The notes beneath the pieces were generated by a model, which had not been told where the DNA came from, made no database searches, and worked only from the letters and a program-made list of their open reading frames with translations. Of a DNA stretch of 64,000 bases, positions 45,493 to 54,747 are shown piece by piece (the first letter of the stretch is position 1; each line of letters begins with the position of its first letter). This stretch comes from Halorubrum cibi (GTDB lineage Archaea; Halobacteriota; Halobacteria; Halobacteriales; Haloferacaceae), in contig NZ_FXTD01000001.1 in the NCBI RefSeq assembly GCF_900182635.1, positions 248,001 through 312,000 of the forward strand, in the 5' to 3' direction. The position numbers were made by a program, and so were the translations under genes.

Positions 45493-47699
45493 TGGACTCA
45501 CACCGCGCGGCGTTCGTCGCGGAGGCCGAAGACGGTATCACGGACCTCAACAACGCGCTGCTTGCGCTCGAGGCGGACCCGGAGGACGACGCGGCGATGG
45601 ACGACGTGTTCCGGGTCGCACACACCCTGAAGGGGAACGCCGCCGCGATGGGGTATGAGGACGTCTCCTCGTTCGGCCACGCCCTCGAGGACCTCCTCGA
45701 CGCGGTCCGCGGCGGCGAGCGGGAGGTCACGCCCGAACTCATGGACCTGCTCTTCGAGGGGGTCGACACCGTCGAGGCGATGGTCGCTGAGATCGAGGGG
45801 ACCGGCGAGGTGTCGACGGACCCTTCAGACCTCGAATCACGGCTCCGAGCAATCGAGGAGCACGGAACCGTCGACCCCGGCCCGAATGACGGCTCCGATG
45901 GAGACGTCGCCGCCGACACCGATGCTGACGCCGATGCCGACGAGGACGCGGCTCCGGAAGACAGCGGGAGCGACGGGAGCGACGGCGTCGATTCCGGCGT
46001 CGACGTTCCCGAACCGCCGGCCGCGGCGGCCGATTTCGCGGACGCGACCTACGCCGAGGTGACCGTGGGCGAGACGGCGATGCCGGGCGTCGATGCGGCG
46101 CTCGTCCTCCGGGCTCTCGAGGAGAACTTCGAGGAGTACGCCACCCGACCTGACGCGGAGGCGCTGGAGGAGGGCGAGTACGAGGAGAGCTTCGACGCCT
46201 TCGTCGCCGACGCCGAACCGGCGGTCGTCGCGGAGGGCCTCGAGGCGCTCACGCAGGTGGCGGCGGTGCGGACCGCGGTCACGAGCCCCGACGCCGGATC
46301 GGCGTCGGAGGACGAGGTGGACTCGAACGACGACGAACCGATCGATTCGGACGACGGCGAATCAGTCGCCGCCGAGGGATCGGACGACACCGACGATGAG
46401 ACGGATACCTCCGGATCGGCCGACCGCGAGGAGATCAAGTCGATCCGGGTCGACGTCGACCAGGTCGACGAGCTGTACGGGTTGGTCGAACAGCTCGTGA
46501 CGAGCCGGATCAAGCTCCGCCGGGAGCTCGAGGGAACCGGGACGGAGCCCGACACCCTCGACGAGCTCGACAAGCTCGCGTCCAGCCTCCAGGACACCGC
46601 CATGGACATGCGGCTCATCCCCTTCTCGCAGGTGTCCGACTCGTTCCCGCGGTTGGTCCGCGACATAGCTCGCGACCTCGACAAGCGGGTAGCCTTCGAG
46701 ATCGAGGGCGACGACGTCGAGCTCGACCGGACGATCCTCACGGAGATGCGCGACCCGCTCGTCCACGTGTTGCGGAACGCGGTCGACCACGGGATCGAGT
46801 CCGCCGAGGAGCGCGAGGCCGCCGGCAAGGATCCCGTCGGACGGGTGGAACTCACGGCGGAGCGCGAGCGCGACCACGTCGTCATCGAGGTCGCCGACGA
46901 CGGGGGCGGGCTCGATGCCGATCGGCTCCGGGAGAAGGCGGTCGCTGAGGGCGTCGAGGACCGCGAGACCGTCGAGGCGATGACCGACGGCGAGGTGTAC
47001 GACCTGGTCTTCCATCCCGGATTTTCGACCGCCGAGGAGGTCACCGACGTCTCCGGACGCGGCGTCGGGATGGACGTGGTCAGAACGACCGCCCGCGACC
47101 TCGACGGCTCCGTCTCGGTCGACAGCGAGCCGGGAGAGGGGACGACGGTTCGCTTCCGGCTCCCGGTCACCGTCGCCATCGTGAAAGTGATGTTCGTCGA
47201 CGTGAACGGGACGGAGTACGGGATCCCGATCAAGTCGATCGCGGAGGTCTCCCGCGCCGACGACGTGGAGACGGTCCACGGGGACGAGGTCGTCCGCCAC
47301 GAGGACGACTTGTACCCCGTTATCCGGCTCGCGGATCGGCTCGACGCCGCCGAGCCGGAGGCCGATACGGCCGATCCACCGGACGCCGCGGCGACCGATG
47401 GCGGATCCGTCGAGACCGGAAACGACCCCGACTCGACGGCGGGCGACGGCGGACCAATCGAGACCGGAGACGACGTCGCGGCCGCGAGCGGTACCGCGAC
47501 GGCCGCCGGCGAAGGAATGCTCGTCCGGATCCGCGAGGGAACTCGGAAGGTGGCGCTTCACTGTGACGGCGTGTTGGACCAGGAGGAGGTGGTCGTGAAG
47601 CCGCTCGACGGCCCGCTGTCGGGAACGCCCGGACTCAGCGGAACGGCCGTACTCGGCGACGGCGACGTCGTGGCCGTCCTCGACGTGGTGAGTCTATGA
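45492..47699 (+). CDS. cheA: Chemotaxis histidine kinase CheA
   Basis: 735 residues. The Hpt domain contains His44 in VAHTLKGNAAAMG. An acidic linker (about 135-175) leads to a P2-like segment (residues 180-265), a second acidic linker, a dimerization/H-box region (about 315-395), the HATPase domain with N-box VLRNAVDHGIES, G1 DDGGGLD and G2 GRGVGMDVV, and a CheW-like C-domain (570-735), interrupted by a long Asp/Gly/Thr-rich insert near 620-670. CheY, its usual target, is not in this window. It overlaps cheR by four bases. Confidence 0.96.
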   Translation: MDSHRAAFVAEAEDGITDLNNALLALEADPEDDAAMDDVFRVAHTLKGNAAAMGYEDVSSFGHALEDLLDAVRGGEREVTPELMDLLFEGVDTVEAMVAEIEGTGEVSTDPSDLESRLRAIEEHGTVDPGPNDGSDGDVAADTDADADADEDAAPEDSGSDGSDGVDSGVDVPEPPAAAADFADATYAEVTVGETAMPGVDAALVLRALEENFEEYATRPDAEALEEGEYEESFDAFVADAEPAVVAEGLEALTQVAAVRTAVTSPDAGSASEDEVDSNDDEPIDSDDGESVAAEGSDDTDDETDTSGSADREEIKSIRVDVDQVDELYGLVEQLVTSRIKLRRELEGTGTEPDTLDELDKLASSLQDTAMDMRLIPFSQVSDSFPRLVRDIARDLDKRVAFEIEGDDVELDRTILTEMRDPLVHVLRNAVDHGIESAEEREAAGKDPVGRVELTAERERDHVVIEVADDGGGLDADRLREKAVAEGVEDRETVEAMTDGEVYDLVFHPGFSTAEEVTDVSGRGVGMDVVRTTARDLDGSVSVDSEPGEGTTVRFRLPVTVAIVKVMFVDVNGTEYGIPIKSIAEVSRADDVETVHGDEVVRHEDDLYPVIRLADRLDAAEPEADTADPPDAAATDGGSVETGNDPDSTAGDGGPIETGDDVAAASGTATAAGEGMLVRIREGTRKVALHCDGVLDQEEVVVKPLDGPLSGTPGLSGTAVLGDGDVVAVLDVVSL

Positions 47700-48499
47700 C
47701 CGGCGAGACGGCCTTCGAGGGCGTGCTCAAGCAGATCGACGACTCGGTACCGTTCGAACCCGGCTACTACAACGAGTCGTACCTCGACAGGCGGATCACC
47801 GCTCGAATGCGCCGGCGCGGGACGGAGTCGCACAGCGAGTACCGGCGGCTGCTCCGCGAGGAGGACGACGAGCGCGAGGCGCTCATGGACGCGCTCACGA
47901 TCAACGTGACGGAGTTCTTCCGGAACCCCGAGATGTGGGAGGTTCTCCGGAACGTGTTGCGCGAGCTTACCGACGAGAAGCGGCGCGTTCGCGTCTGGTC
48001 GGCGCCGTGTGCCGACGGACGGGAGGCCTACTCGCTCGCGATGCTCGCGTGTGACGACGACGCGATAGACGAGTCCCGCGTGGAGGTTCTCGGCTCGGAC
48101 ATCAGCGAGGAGGCGCTCGATCACGCCCGCGACGGCGTGTATCACACGACGCGGACGACGGACATCGCCGAGGAGCTGGAGCCGCTCTCGGAGCCGGACC
48201 GCTACGTCGACCGCGAGGGCGACGCGTTCCGCGTCCGCGACGCACCTCGGCGGCTCGTGACGTTCGACACCCACGACCTGATCAGCGACGGACCGAGGGG
48301 TCCCTTCGACGTGGTGTTGTGTCGGAACCTCCTCATCTACATCGACGCTGACCACAAGGGATCGCTCTTCGATACCCTCGAGGCGTCGATCGCGGCGGGC
48401 GGCGCTCTCGTCGTCGGAATGACCGAGAGCGTCCCGCCGGACCGTAGTGACGGATACGAACCGATCGATAAACGGCGACGGGTGTTTCGGAGGCGCTGA
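47696..48499 (+). CDS. cheR: Chemotaxis methyltransferase CheR
   Basis: 267 residues. The N-terminal helical domain includes YNESYLDRRITARMRRRG and LTINVTEFFRNPEMW, the SAM domain has VWSAPCADGREAYSLAML, GSDISEEAL and DVVLCRNLLIYID. It methylates transducer glutamates for adaptation. ATGA overlap with cheA and a one-base overlap with the HEAT-repeat gene show tight translational coupling. The motif EAYSLAML stands in for the usual EPYSLAM. Confidence 0.95.
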   Translation: MTGETAFEGVLKQIDDSVPFEPGYYNESYLDRRITARMRRRGTESHSEYRRLLREEDDEREALMDALTINVTEFFRNPEMWEVLRNVLRELTDEKRRVRVWSAPCADGREAYSLAMLACDDDAIDESRVEVLGSDISEEALDHARDGVYHTTRTTDIAEELEPLSEPDRYVDREGDAFRVRDAPRRLVTFDTHDLISDGPRGPFDVVLCRNLLIYIDADHKGSLFDTLEASIAAGGALVVGMTESVPPDRSDGYEPIDKRRRVFRRR

Positions 48500-49707
48500 T
48501 GTCGCTGTACCAGCACGCCCGTGAAGGTAACGTCGACCGGCTCAGGGACGCGCTGGGGAGCGACAGCACCGCGGTCCGAAAGCGGGCGGTCGAGCTCCTC
48601 GGCGAGCTCGCGGATGGCGACGACCAGGCGACGATCGACGGTCTCCTCCGCGCGGCGACGAGCGACGAGGACGCCGCGGTCCGCGGGGCTGCCGTCGACG
48701 CCCTCGACGAGATCGGCCAGGAGGCGCTCGAACAGCTCCTGTCGGAGCTCACCGGTGGAAGCGGCTCGGAGGCGGAGTGGGTCACCGCCCGGAAGTTCGC
48801 CCGGGCTCTCGAGGCGGACCGCGCCGAGCTACGGATCGCGGCGGCGAACGCACTCGCCCGTCTCGATGAGCCGAGCGCGCTGCCCGCGATCGTCGGTGCG
48901 CTCTCGGACCCGGACCCGCGGGTGCGACTCCGCGCGTGTCACGCGTGCGGGACGTTCGCCGATCCGCGGGCAATCCCCGGGCTGATCGAGCGGCTCGACG
49001 ACGAGCCGCGTGTCCGGCGGGCGGCCGCGAACGCGCTGGGAGCCGTCGGGACCGACCGTGCGCTGGACCCGCTCATCGACCTGCTCGAGGACCCGGACGA
49101 GTCGCTCCGTCGGATCGCCGCGGGCGCGCTCGGAAATGCGAGCAACCCGAAGCCAGTCGAACCGCTCGCTCGCGCGCTCGGCGACGAGAGCGCGATCGTC
49201 AGGAACGCGGCGGTGTACTCGGTCATCGAACTGCTCTCGAACGTACCGACCGAGCACAGTCACACGGTCCGGGACCGCGTGGTCTCCGAGCTGAAGGCGG
49301 CCGACGACGAGACGGTCGTCGAGCCACTCGTCGAGATCCTCACCGAGGGAAAACAGAGCCGGCAGCGCCGAAACGCGGCGTGGATCCTCGGACGCGTCGC
49401 CGATCCCGGCTCCGAACCGGCCGTCGAGGCGCTCGCGGCCGCCCTCGACGACGACGACTCCCAGACGTCCCAGTTCGCGGCGACGAGTCTCACGAACCTC
49501 GGCGGGCCGATCGTCGAGGACCGGCTGCTCGACCGTCTCGGCACCGAACACCCCGACGACGTCCGCGCGAAGGCGGTGTTCGTGCTCGGACAGGTGGGCG
49601 GACAGGAGACGCTGAACCGACTGGAGGACCTGACCGACGACGAGAGCTCCGCGGTCCGAAAACGCGTGTTCTCGGCGGTCTCGAAACTCCGGGCGGGGGG
49701 TGTCTAA
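48499..49707 (+). CDS. HEAT/PBS-repeat protein of the chemotaxis operon
   Basis: 402 residues made of about ten to twelve HEAT_PBS repeats, such as VRKRAVELLGELAD, VRGAAVDALDEIG, VRRAAANALGAVG and LRRIAAGALGNAS. Such solenoids bind proteins. The gene lies between cheR and cheF, matching the Halobacterium OE2401F arrangement, where this protein was shown to interact with CheF and chemotaxis proteins (from memory of Schlesner and co-workers). It probably helps link CheY output to the archaellum. Confidence 0.87.
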   Translation: MSLYQHAREGNVDRLRDALGSDSTAVRKRAVELLGELADGDDQATIDGLLRAATSDEDAAVRGAAVDALDEIGQEALEQLLSELTGGSGSEAEWVTARKFARALEADRAELRIAAANALARLDEPSALPAIVGALSDPDPRVRLRACHACGTFADPRAIPGLIERLDDEPRVRRAAANALGAVGTDRALDPLIDLLEDPDESLRRIAAGALGNASNPKPVEPLARALGDESAIVRNAAVYSVIELLSNVPTEHSHTVRDRVVSELKAADDETVVEPLVEILTEGKQSRQRRNAAWILGRVADPGSEPAVEALAAALDDDDSQTSQFAATSLTNLGGPIVEDRLLDRLGTEHPDDVRAKAVFVLGQVGGQETLNRLEDLTDDESSAVRKRVFSAVSKLRAGGV

Positions 49708-50580
49708 ATGCCGACCGGTGACGGCGAGTACAAGGTCACGGACACGCAGGCGCGGTTCGCGGTCGCCGTCCGCGAGGGGCGAGCCATCAACGACGTCTCT
49801 TGGACGCCCGGCCGAGTACTGTTGTCGAACCGACGACTGATACTCGCGAGCAACGACGGGAAGCGCACGATACCGCTCTCGCGCCTTCAGAGATTGGGCG
49901 GCCGTCACGACGCCAACCAGTCGATCGCTCGCGTTTCCAACTACGTGAGCTTCGATCTCGGCGAACAGGTGTTGTTAGTCGCCGCGGCCGATCACGAGTC
50001 GTTCGAGCGCGACGTCTACCGTGCGCTGCTCGACCAGCGGACGCTCATGGCGAAACACCCGGCCGTCGAGGGCGGCGTCGTTCAGGACACCGGCTGGGAG
50101 CAGGCCCGCGTGAAGATCGACGAGAACGGACTTGGAGCGGCCCTCGAGGGTGGCGCGTTCGTGGAGTTCGACCTCGACGACATCAGCGGGCTCGACGCCG
50201 CGAAACGCACCGTCGACGGCGAGAAGAAACCCGTGATCGAGGTGTCTCACACCGACGACGAAGACACGAGCATCGAGACGCATCTCGCCGGCACGCCACA
50301 GCGGATGCGGTTCGTCGAGTCGTGGCTCCGGAAGGGCGAAGAGCGGAGCTCGACGAACGTCGACCTCTCCAGTCGGGACCGGGAGGTGTTGATGGCGCTG
50401 TACTCGGGCGTTTCGCCGTTCGAGATACCCGCGTTCCTGGGCAGCGACGTCGACGAGGTCGAGGAGACGTTCGAGCGGCTGATCGAACTCGAGGTCGTCG
50501 AGGAGGTGCGGGTTCGCCGTGAGGTGGCGCTCAACTCCCGCGGACGCAACATCGCGAGCGAGGCGATGAACGAGCAGTGA
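49708..50580 (+). CDS. cheF: Archaeal chemotaxis protein CheF
   Basis: 290 residues. The N-terminal beta-domain (YKVTDTQARFAVAVREGR, GRVLLSNRRLILASNDGKRTIPLSRL) and the PH-like central part, plus a C-terminal winged helix (SSRDREVLMALYSGVSPFEIPAFLG) match the archaeal CheF/DUF439 family. CheF is the adaptor between CheY and the archaellum motor and is found only in archaea. It starts with the next base after the HEAT gene stop and ends the cheB-A-R-HEAT-F series. Confidence 0.9.
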   Translation: MPTGDGEYKVTDTQARFAVAVREGRAINDVSWTPGRVLLSNRRLILASNDGKRTIPLSRLQRLGGRHDANQSIARVSNYVSFDLGEQVLLVAAADHESFERDVYRALLDQRTLMAKHPAVEGGVVQDTGWEQARVKIDENGLGAALEGGAFVEFDLDDISGLDAAKRTVDGEKKPVIEVSHTDDEDTSIETHLAGTPQRMRFVESWLRKGEERSSTNVDLSSRDREVLMALYSGVSPFEIPAFLGSDVDEVEETFERLIELEVVEEVRVRREVALNSRGRNIASEAMNEQ

Positions 50581-50741
50581 GTCGGTGGGATGTGGCGGAC
50601 AGCCGGCGGAATCGTTCCCGACCGGATCGCCGGACACCCGCCTCGCCCGGTTCGGGGCCTGAATCAACGCACGGGACGGTTGGCCGCGGTATCGCCCTTG
50701 AATCGTCGGACCGGCTTCCCGTGTCCGTCCCGCGAACCACG

Positions 50742-50747
50742 CTTAAG
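50742..50747 (+). promoter_or_regulatory. TATA-like box of the pentose bisphosphate genes
   Basis: CTTAAG lies 24-29 bases before the ATG at 50771 in a 190-base gap after cheF. It marks the likely start of the HAD phosphatase/aldolase transcript. Confidence 0.52.
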
Positions 50748-50770
50748 TCGTCGCCCCTCCAGGGTCGGAC

Positions 50771-51484
50771 ATGGTGTATGAAGCGGTCTGTTTCGATCTC
50801 GACGACACGCTGTATCCGTATCCGGCGTGTAACGAGGCGGGCAAGCGGGCGGCGCTGTCGGCGTTCCGCGAGCGCGGATACGAACTCGACCGTTCGGCGT
50901 TCGACGACCTCTACGCGACCGCCCGACGGGACGTGAAACGCGAAACGAGCGGCACCGCGGCCTCACACGAACGGTTCATCTACTTCAAGCAAGCGCTCCG
51001 ACTCCACGCGGACGTTCACGACGCCGCCGACGCCCACGCGATCGGCGAGGCGTACTGGGACGGGTACCTCGCGGAGATGACACCGTACGACGACGTTACG
51101 ACCACGCTGGACGCGATCCGGGACGCCGGCGTCGCGGTCGGCGTCGTGACGAACCTCACGACCCGGGTTCAGCTACGAAAGCTCACGCGGCTCGGGATCG
51201 ACGACCGGGTGGACCGACTCGTCACTTCGGAGGAGGTCGGCCGTGAGAAGCCGAGTGCGCTCCCGTTCACGACCGCACTCGCCGGCTTCGACTGCCGCCC
51301 GAGCGAGGTGCTCATGGTCGGGGACAACGTCGTTACCGACGTCGAGGGCGGCAACGCCGTCGGCATGGACACCGTGCTGTTCGACCCTCGCGGGGAGGCC
51401 CCCCCGGCCGGCGAACTGCCTGCGGGGAGACGGCCGGATCGCCGGATCGAGTCGTTCCCGGCGCTCACGGAGGTGGCGACGTGA
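50771..51484 (+). CDS. HAD-family phosphatase, candidate ribulose-1,5-bisphosphate phosphatase
   Basis: 237 residues. Motif I is [15 protein letters not shown] with nucleophile Asp9 and acid Asp11, motif [12 protein letters not shown], motif III the Lys of GREKPS, and motif [14 protein letters not shown] helical cap sits between about 20 and 95. HAD phosphatases remove phosphate from sugars. The class II aldolase, ribose-1,5-bisphosphate isomerase and PfkB kinase follow directly, so I infer the RuBP phosphatase of the known haloarchaeal pentose bisphosphate pathway. The four-base GTGA overlap couples it to the aldolase. Confidence 0.83.
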   Translation: MVYEAVCFDLDDTLYPYPACNEAGKRAALSAFRERGYELDRSAFDDLYATARRDVKRETSGTAASHERFIYFKQALRLHADVHDAADAHAIGEAYWDGYLAEMTPYDDVTTTLDAIRDAGVAVGVVTNLTTRVQLRKLTRLGIDDRVDRLVTSEEVGREKPSALPFTTALAGFDCRPSEVLMVGDNVVTDVEGGNAVGMDTVLFDPRGEAPPAGELPAGRRPDRRIESFPALTEVAT

Positions 51485-52170
51485 ACGACGGAAGCGACGG
51501 AAGCGACGGAAGCGACGACGACCCGGCGCGTCTCCGGGCGGCCCGCGAGACGGTCGCGGAGTACGCGTCGGCGCTATCGGAGCTGACGCCGGGACGGACC
51601 GGGAACCTGAGCGTTCGCGAGGGCGACGCCTTCGCCGTCACGCCCACCGGCGTGGCGTACGACGCCTTCGACGCGGCGGACGTGCCGGTCGTCGGTCTCG
51701 ACGGCGAGCATCTGGCGGGACGGATGGCTCCCTCGAGCGAGGTACCGATGCACACGGGGATCTACGAACACGCGCGACCGGGCGCGATCGTCCACACCCA
51801 CTCGCCGTGGGCGACGACGCTGGCGACGCTCGGGCTGTCGCTCCCGCCGGTCCACTACATGATCGTCACGGTGGGACGGGAGGTTCCGTTGGCGGACTAC
51901 GCGCCGTACGGGACCGAGGAGCTGGCCGCCAACGTCGTCGCCGCGATGGCCGAGGTCGACTCGGACGCCGCGATCCTCGCGAACCACGGGCTAGTGGTGA
52001 CCGGGCCGGACCTCGAGACCGCGCTCGAGAACGCCCACCACGTCGAGGACCTCTGTCGGCTCTACGTGCGCTCCTCGGCGATCGGCGAGCCGAACCTGCT
52101 GACGGACGAGCAGCTCGCGACCGTCGAGGAGCGCTTCGAGAGCTACGGCCAGCAGCCGGACGACGTCTGA
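51481..52170 (+). CDS. Class II aldolase, candidate ribulose-1-phosphate aldolase
   Basis: 229 residues, GTG start followed by three GACGGAAGC repeats that code for Asp-Gly-Ser. Fuculose-phosphate aldolase features are [16 protein letters not shown], Glu87 in PSSEVPMH, the zinc ligands His105 and His107 in VHTHSPWAT, and His169 in LANHGLVV. It would split ribulose-1-phosphate into DHAP and glycolaldehyde if the neighbouring genes give the pathway correctly. The overlap with the phosphatase gene supports sequential reactions. Fuculose-phosphate aldolase is the nearest alternative name. Confidence 0.82.
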   Translation: MNDGSDGSDGSDDDPARLRAARETVAEYASALSELTPGRTGNLSVREGDAFAVTPTGVAYDAFDAADVPVVGLDGEHLAGRMAPSSEVPMHTGIYEHARPGAIVHTHSPWATTLATLGLSLPPVHYMIVTVGREVPLADYAPYGTEELAANVVAAMAEVDSDAAILANHGLVVTGPDLETALENAHHVEDLCRLYVRSSAIGEPNLLTDEQLATVEERFESYGQQPDDV

Positions 52171-52202
52171 GCGAGAGAGCCCGTGGGGTGGACCCAGTGG
52201 GG

Positions 52203-52209
52203 TTTATAT
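52203..52209 (+). promoter_or_regulatory. TATA box of the isomerase/kinase genes
   Basis: TTTATAT lies 26-32 bases before the ATG at 52235. It gives the isomerase and kinase pair its own promoter beside the upstream one. Confidence 0.6.
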
Positions 52210-52234
52210 CCGTCTCGCCGGAAACGGTATCGAC

Positions 52235-53191
52235 ATGACCGACCACCGACTCGCCCCCGACGTCGAGGAGACCGCGGAGGCGATCGCGTCCATGGAGATC
52301 CGCGGCGCGGCGACGATCGCGGCGGGCGCGGCGGAGGCGCTCGCCACGCAGGCGCGCGAGATCGACGCCGACTCCCCCGAGGCGTTCCGCGCGTCGATGC
52401 GCGCGGCCGCCCGGACCCTCCGCGAGACGCGCCCGACGGCCGTCTCGCTTCCGAACGCGCTCAGGTACGTCCTCCGGCGGATGGGGGGGCGGAGCGTCGA
52501 CGCCCTCCGAGAGAGCGTGACCGACGCGGTCGAAGAGTTCGTCGCACAGCTCGACCGCGCCCAGGAGGATCTCGGGCGCGTCGGCGCGAACCGCCTCGCC
52601 GACGGCGACACCGTGATGACTCACTGTCACTCGACGGACGCGCTCGCGTGTATCGAGGCCGCCGTCGACCAGGGCAAGCATATCGAGGCGATAGTCAAGG
52701 AGACGCGCCCGCGCAACCAGGGACACATCACCGCCGAACAGCTCCGCGAGGCGGGAGTCCCGGTCACCCTCATCGTCGACTCCGCGGCGCGGCGCTACCT
52801 GAACGAGGCGGACCACGTCCTCGTGGGGGCCGACTCGATCGCCGCCGACGGGGGCGTCATCAACAAGATCGGCACCTCGGGTCTGGCGGTCAACGCCCGC
52901 GAGCGCGGCGTGCCGATCATGACCGCCGCACAGACGATCAAGCTCCATCCGGAGACGCTGACGGGCCACACCGTGGAGATCGAGACCCGCGCGGAGGACG
53001 AGGTGATCGACCGGGAGACGCGCGAGGAGATCGGCGATATCGCGGTCGAAAACCCCGCCTTCGACGTGACGCCGCCGCGGTACATGGACGCGATCGTGAC
53101 CGAGCACGGCCAGTTCCCGCCCGAGAGCATCGTGACGTTGATGCGCGAGCTGTTCGGCGAGGGCGCCGCGGAGCCGTGGGCCGAGCCATGA
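52235..53191 (+). CDS. Ribose-1,5-bisphosphate isomerase
   Basis: 318 residues of the eIF2B/MtnA-like family. The R15P isomerase residues are Cys131 in MTHCHSTD and Asp200 in VGADSIAADGG, with IRGAATIAAGAAEAL in the N-domain and INKIGTSGLAVNA near the C-terminus. It converts ribose-1,5-bisphosphate to ribulose-1,5-bisphosphate. No Rubisco gene is in this window. It has its own TATA box and overlaps the kinase gene in the form ATGA. eIF2B-alpha is an older annotation for this family. Confidence 0.9.
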   Translation: MTDHRLAPDVEETAEAIASMEIRGAATIAAGAAEALATQAREIDADSPEAFRASMRAAARTLRETRPTAVSLPNALRYVLRRMGGRSVDALRESVTDAVEEFVAQLDRAQEDLGRVGANRLADGDTVMTHCHSTDALACIEAAVDQGKHIEAIVKETRPRNQGHITAEQLREAGVPVTLIVDSAARRYLNEADHVLVGADSIAADGGVINKIGTSGLAVNARERGVPIMTAAQTIKLHPETLTGHTVEIETRAEDEVIDRETREEIGDIAVENPAFDVTPPRYMDAIVTEHGQFPPESIVTLMRELFGEGAAEPWAEP

Positions 53192-54240
53192 GCGGCGCGG
53201 ACGACGGCTCACGGCGGGCGACCTCCGACGGCGGCGACGAGGTCGAACCCACCGTCGACCCGGACCTCGAGCCGGAGGCCGAGACCGGACCGCCGAAGGT
53301 GATCTCGGCGGGTCACATCAACTGGGACGTGACGATCCACGTCGACGAGCTGCCCGAGCGCGACGGGGAGACGCGGATCGAGCGGCTCGAGCAGTCCGGC
53401 GGCGGCAGCGCCGCCAACGTCGCGGTCGGCGTCGTGGGGCTCGGCGGGCAGTCGGTCGTCTTCGGGAGCGTCGGCGGGGACGAGTCGGGCGCGCTCGCCC
53501 TGCGCGAGCTCGCCAGCGCGGGCGTCGATCCCGGTCACGTGCTCGTCGACGCCGACGCGCCCACCTCGGTCACCTACGTGATCGTCGACGGGAACGGGGA
53601 GCTGTTGATGCTCGCCAACGACGGCGCGAACGAGTCGTTCTCGGCGGGCGACCTCGACCGCGACACGCTCGCCGACGCCGACCACCTCCACTTGACGGGA
53701 CAGGCACCGGAGACCGCGGCCGCGCTGGCGACGACCGCCGCCGAGGTCGGCCCGACGCGGAGCTTCGATCCCGGTCGCCGGGTGACGGACCGCGGGTACG
53801 ACGCGGCGCTCCACGCCGCGGACCTGATCTTCGTGAACGACCGCGAGGCGGACGCGCTGGCGGCCGCGACCGACATCGACCCGCGCGCGCCCGAGAACCG
53901 CGTCGTGGCGGTCAAACACGGCGGCGACGGCGCGACGGTCCACACCCCCCACGGCGACGTCTCGCATCCGGGGTTCGACGTCGACGCGGTCGACACCGCC
54001 GGCGCGGGCGACGCGTTCGCCGCGGGATTTCTCGGCGCGGCGCTCAGAGAGCCCGAGATCGCCGCCGACGGCTTCACCCACGACCCACGCGAGTACCAGG
54101 TGCCGCTGCTCGTCGCCAACGCCTGCGGCGCGATCGCGGCCGGGACCGTCACCGCCCGCGCGGACCTCTCGTGGGACCGGGTCCGGTCGATAATGGGCGA
54201 GTCGCCCGAGGCGGACCTGCTGATCGAGATCCGCGCGTAG
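53188..54240 (+). CDS. PfkB-family kinase, candidate ribose-1-phosphate kinase
   Basis: 350 residues. An acidic N-terminal extension of about 35 residues precedes the ribokinase fold. PfkB signature 1 is GGGSAANVAVGVVGLGG and signature 2 DTAGAGDAFAAGFLG carries the catalytic Asp. The ATP site is near VKHGGDGATV. Ribokinase, nucleoside kinase and 1-phosphofructokinase belong to this family, but tight linkage (ATGA overlap) to R15P isomerase fits the haloarchaeal ATP-dependent ribose-1-phosphate kinase. The reading frame is open far upstream, but only the ATG at 53188 suits the domain. Confidence 0.85.
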   Translation: MSGADDGSRRATSDGGDEVEPTVDPDLEPEAETGPPKVISAGHINWDVTIHVDELPERDGETRIERLEQSGGGSAANVAVGVVGLGGQSVVFGSVGGDESGALALRELASAGVDPGHVLVDADAPTSVTYVIVDGNGELLMLANDGANESFSAGDLDRDTLADADHLHLTGQAPETAAALATTAAEVGPTRSFDPGRRVTDRGYDAALHAADLIFVNDREADALAAATDIDPRAPENRVVAVKHGGDGATVHTPHGDVSHPGFDVDAVDTAGAGDAFAAGFLGAALREPEIAADGFTHDPREYQVPLLVANACGAIAAGTVTARADLSWDRVRSIMGESPEADLLIEIRA

Positions 54241-54278
54241 TCCGGGTGCGGGACGCGGAAGGCGACTCCGGGCGCTTT

Positions 54279-54584
54279 CTACTCCCCCGAGCCGGCCCCG
54301 CCGGTCGCCTCGATCCGATCCTCGTACTTCGCGAGCGCGACCTCGAGCGCCTCCCCGGCGTCGACGTCGGCCGCCTCGGCGAGCGCGAGCAGCGCGAACA
54401 GGCAGTCGCCGATCTCGTCGGTCGCGACCTCTGCGGCTTCGGGGCTCGACCCGTAGTCGGTCGAGGTCGTCACCTCCTTCGCGACCTCGCCGACCTCGCT
54501 CTCGAGGTCGAGCACGCGGTACGCGAGGTCGGTCTCCAGCCCGTGCTCCTCGACGAACGCCGAAACGCGCTCCTGCTCCTCCAT
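54279..54584 (-). CDS. MazG-family nucleotide pyrophosphohydrolase
   Basis: 101 residues. The divalent-metal signature is ESEVGEVAKEV plus DEIGDCLFALLALA, forming the ExxE...ExxD site of MazG-like enzymes that hydrolyse NTPs to NMP and pyrophosphate. It is the short single-domain type. The ATG at 54584 (MEEQERV) is preferred over a longer frame start. It is convergent with the kinase gene, 38 bases away. A house-cleaning role is likely; the substrate is not predictable. Confidence 0.84.
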   Translation of the reverse strand: MEEQERVSAFVEEHGLETDLAYRVLDLESEVGEVAKEVTTSTDYGSSPEAAEVATDEIGDCLFALLALAEAADVDAGEALEVALAKYEDRIEATGGAGSGE

Positions 54585-54747
54585 GGCGGCCGGATCGATC
54601 GGGAGGCGTATAGGCGCACCGAAGGTCGGTGACGCTCGGTGCCGTCGACGAGGCGGGAGGGCTCGAACTGCGGCGCCGAGCGCCACCGCCGACGGCGAGG
54701 ACGGCCGGTCACGCAACCCCTAAGGTCGTAACGCGCCCACGGATCCC

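Noticed and set aside
43807-45501. 564-codon version of cheW
   Set aside because: The upstream 400 codons are antisense to cheB; the CheW domain starts at the ATG at 44301.
51484-51522. GACGGAAGC tandem repeats as a regulatory site
   Set aside because: They encode a Gly-Ser-Asp N-terminal tail of the aldolase in frame and look like simple low-complexity coding sequence.
52235-53191. eIF2B-alpha or methylthioribose-1-phosphate isomerase
   Set aside because: Cys131 and Asp200 in R15P-isomerase contexts and the pathway neighbours favour ribose-1,5-bisphosphate isomerase.
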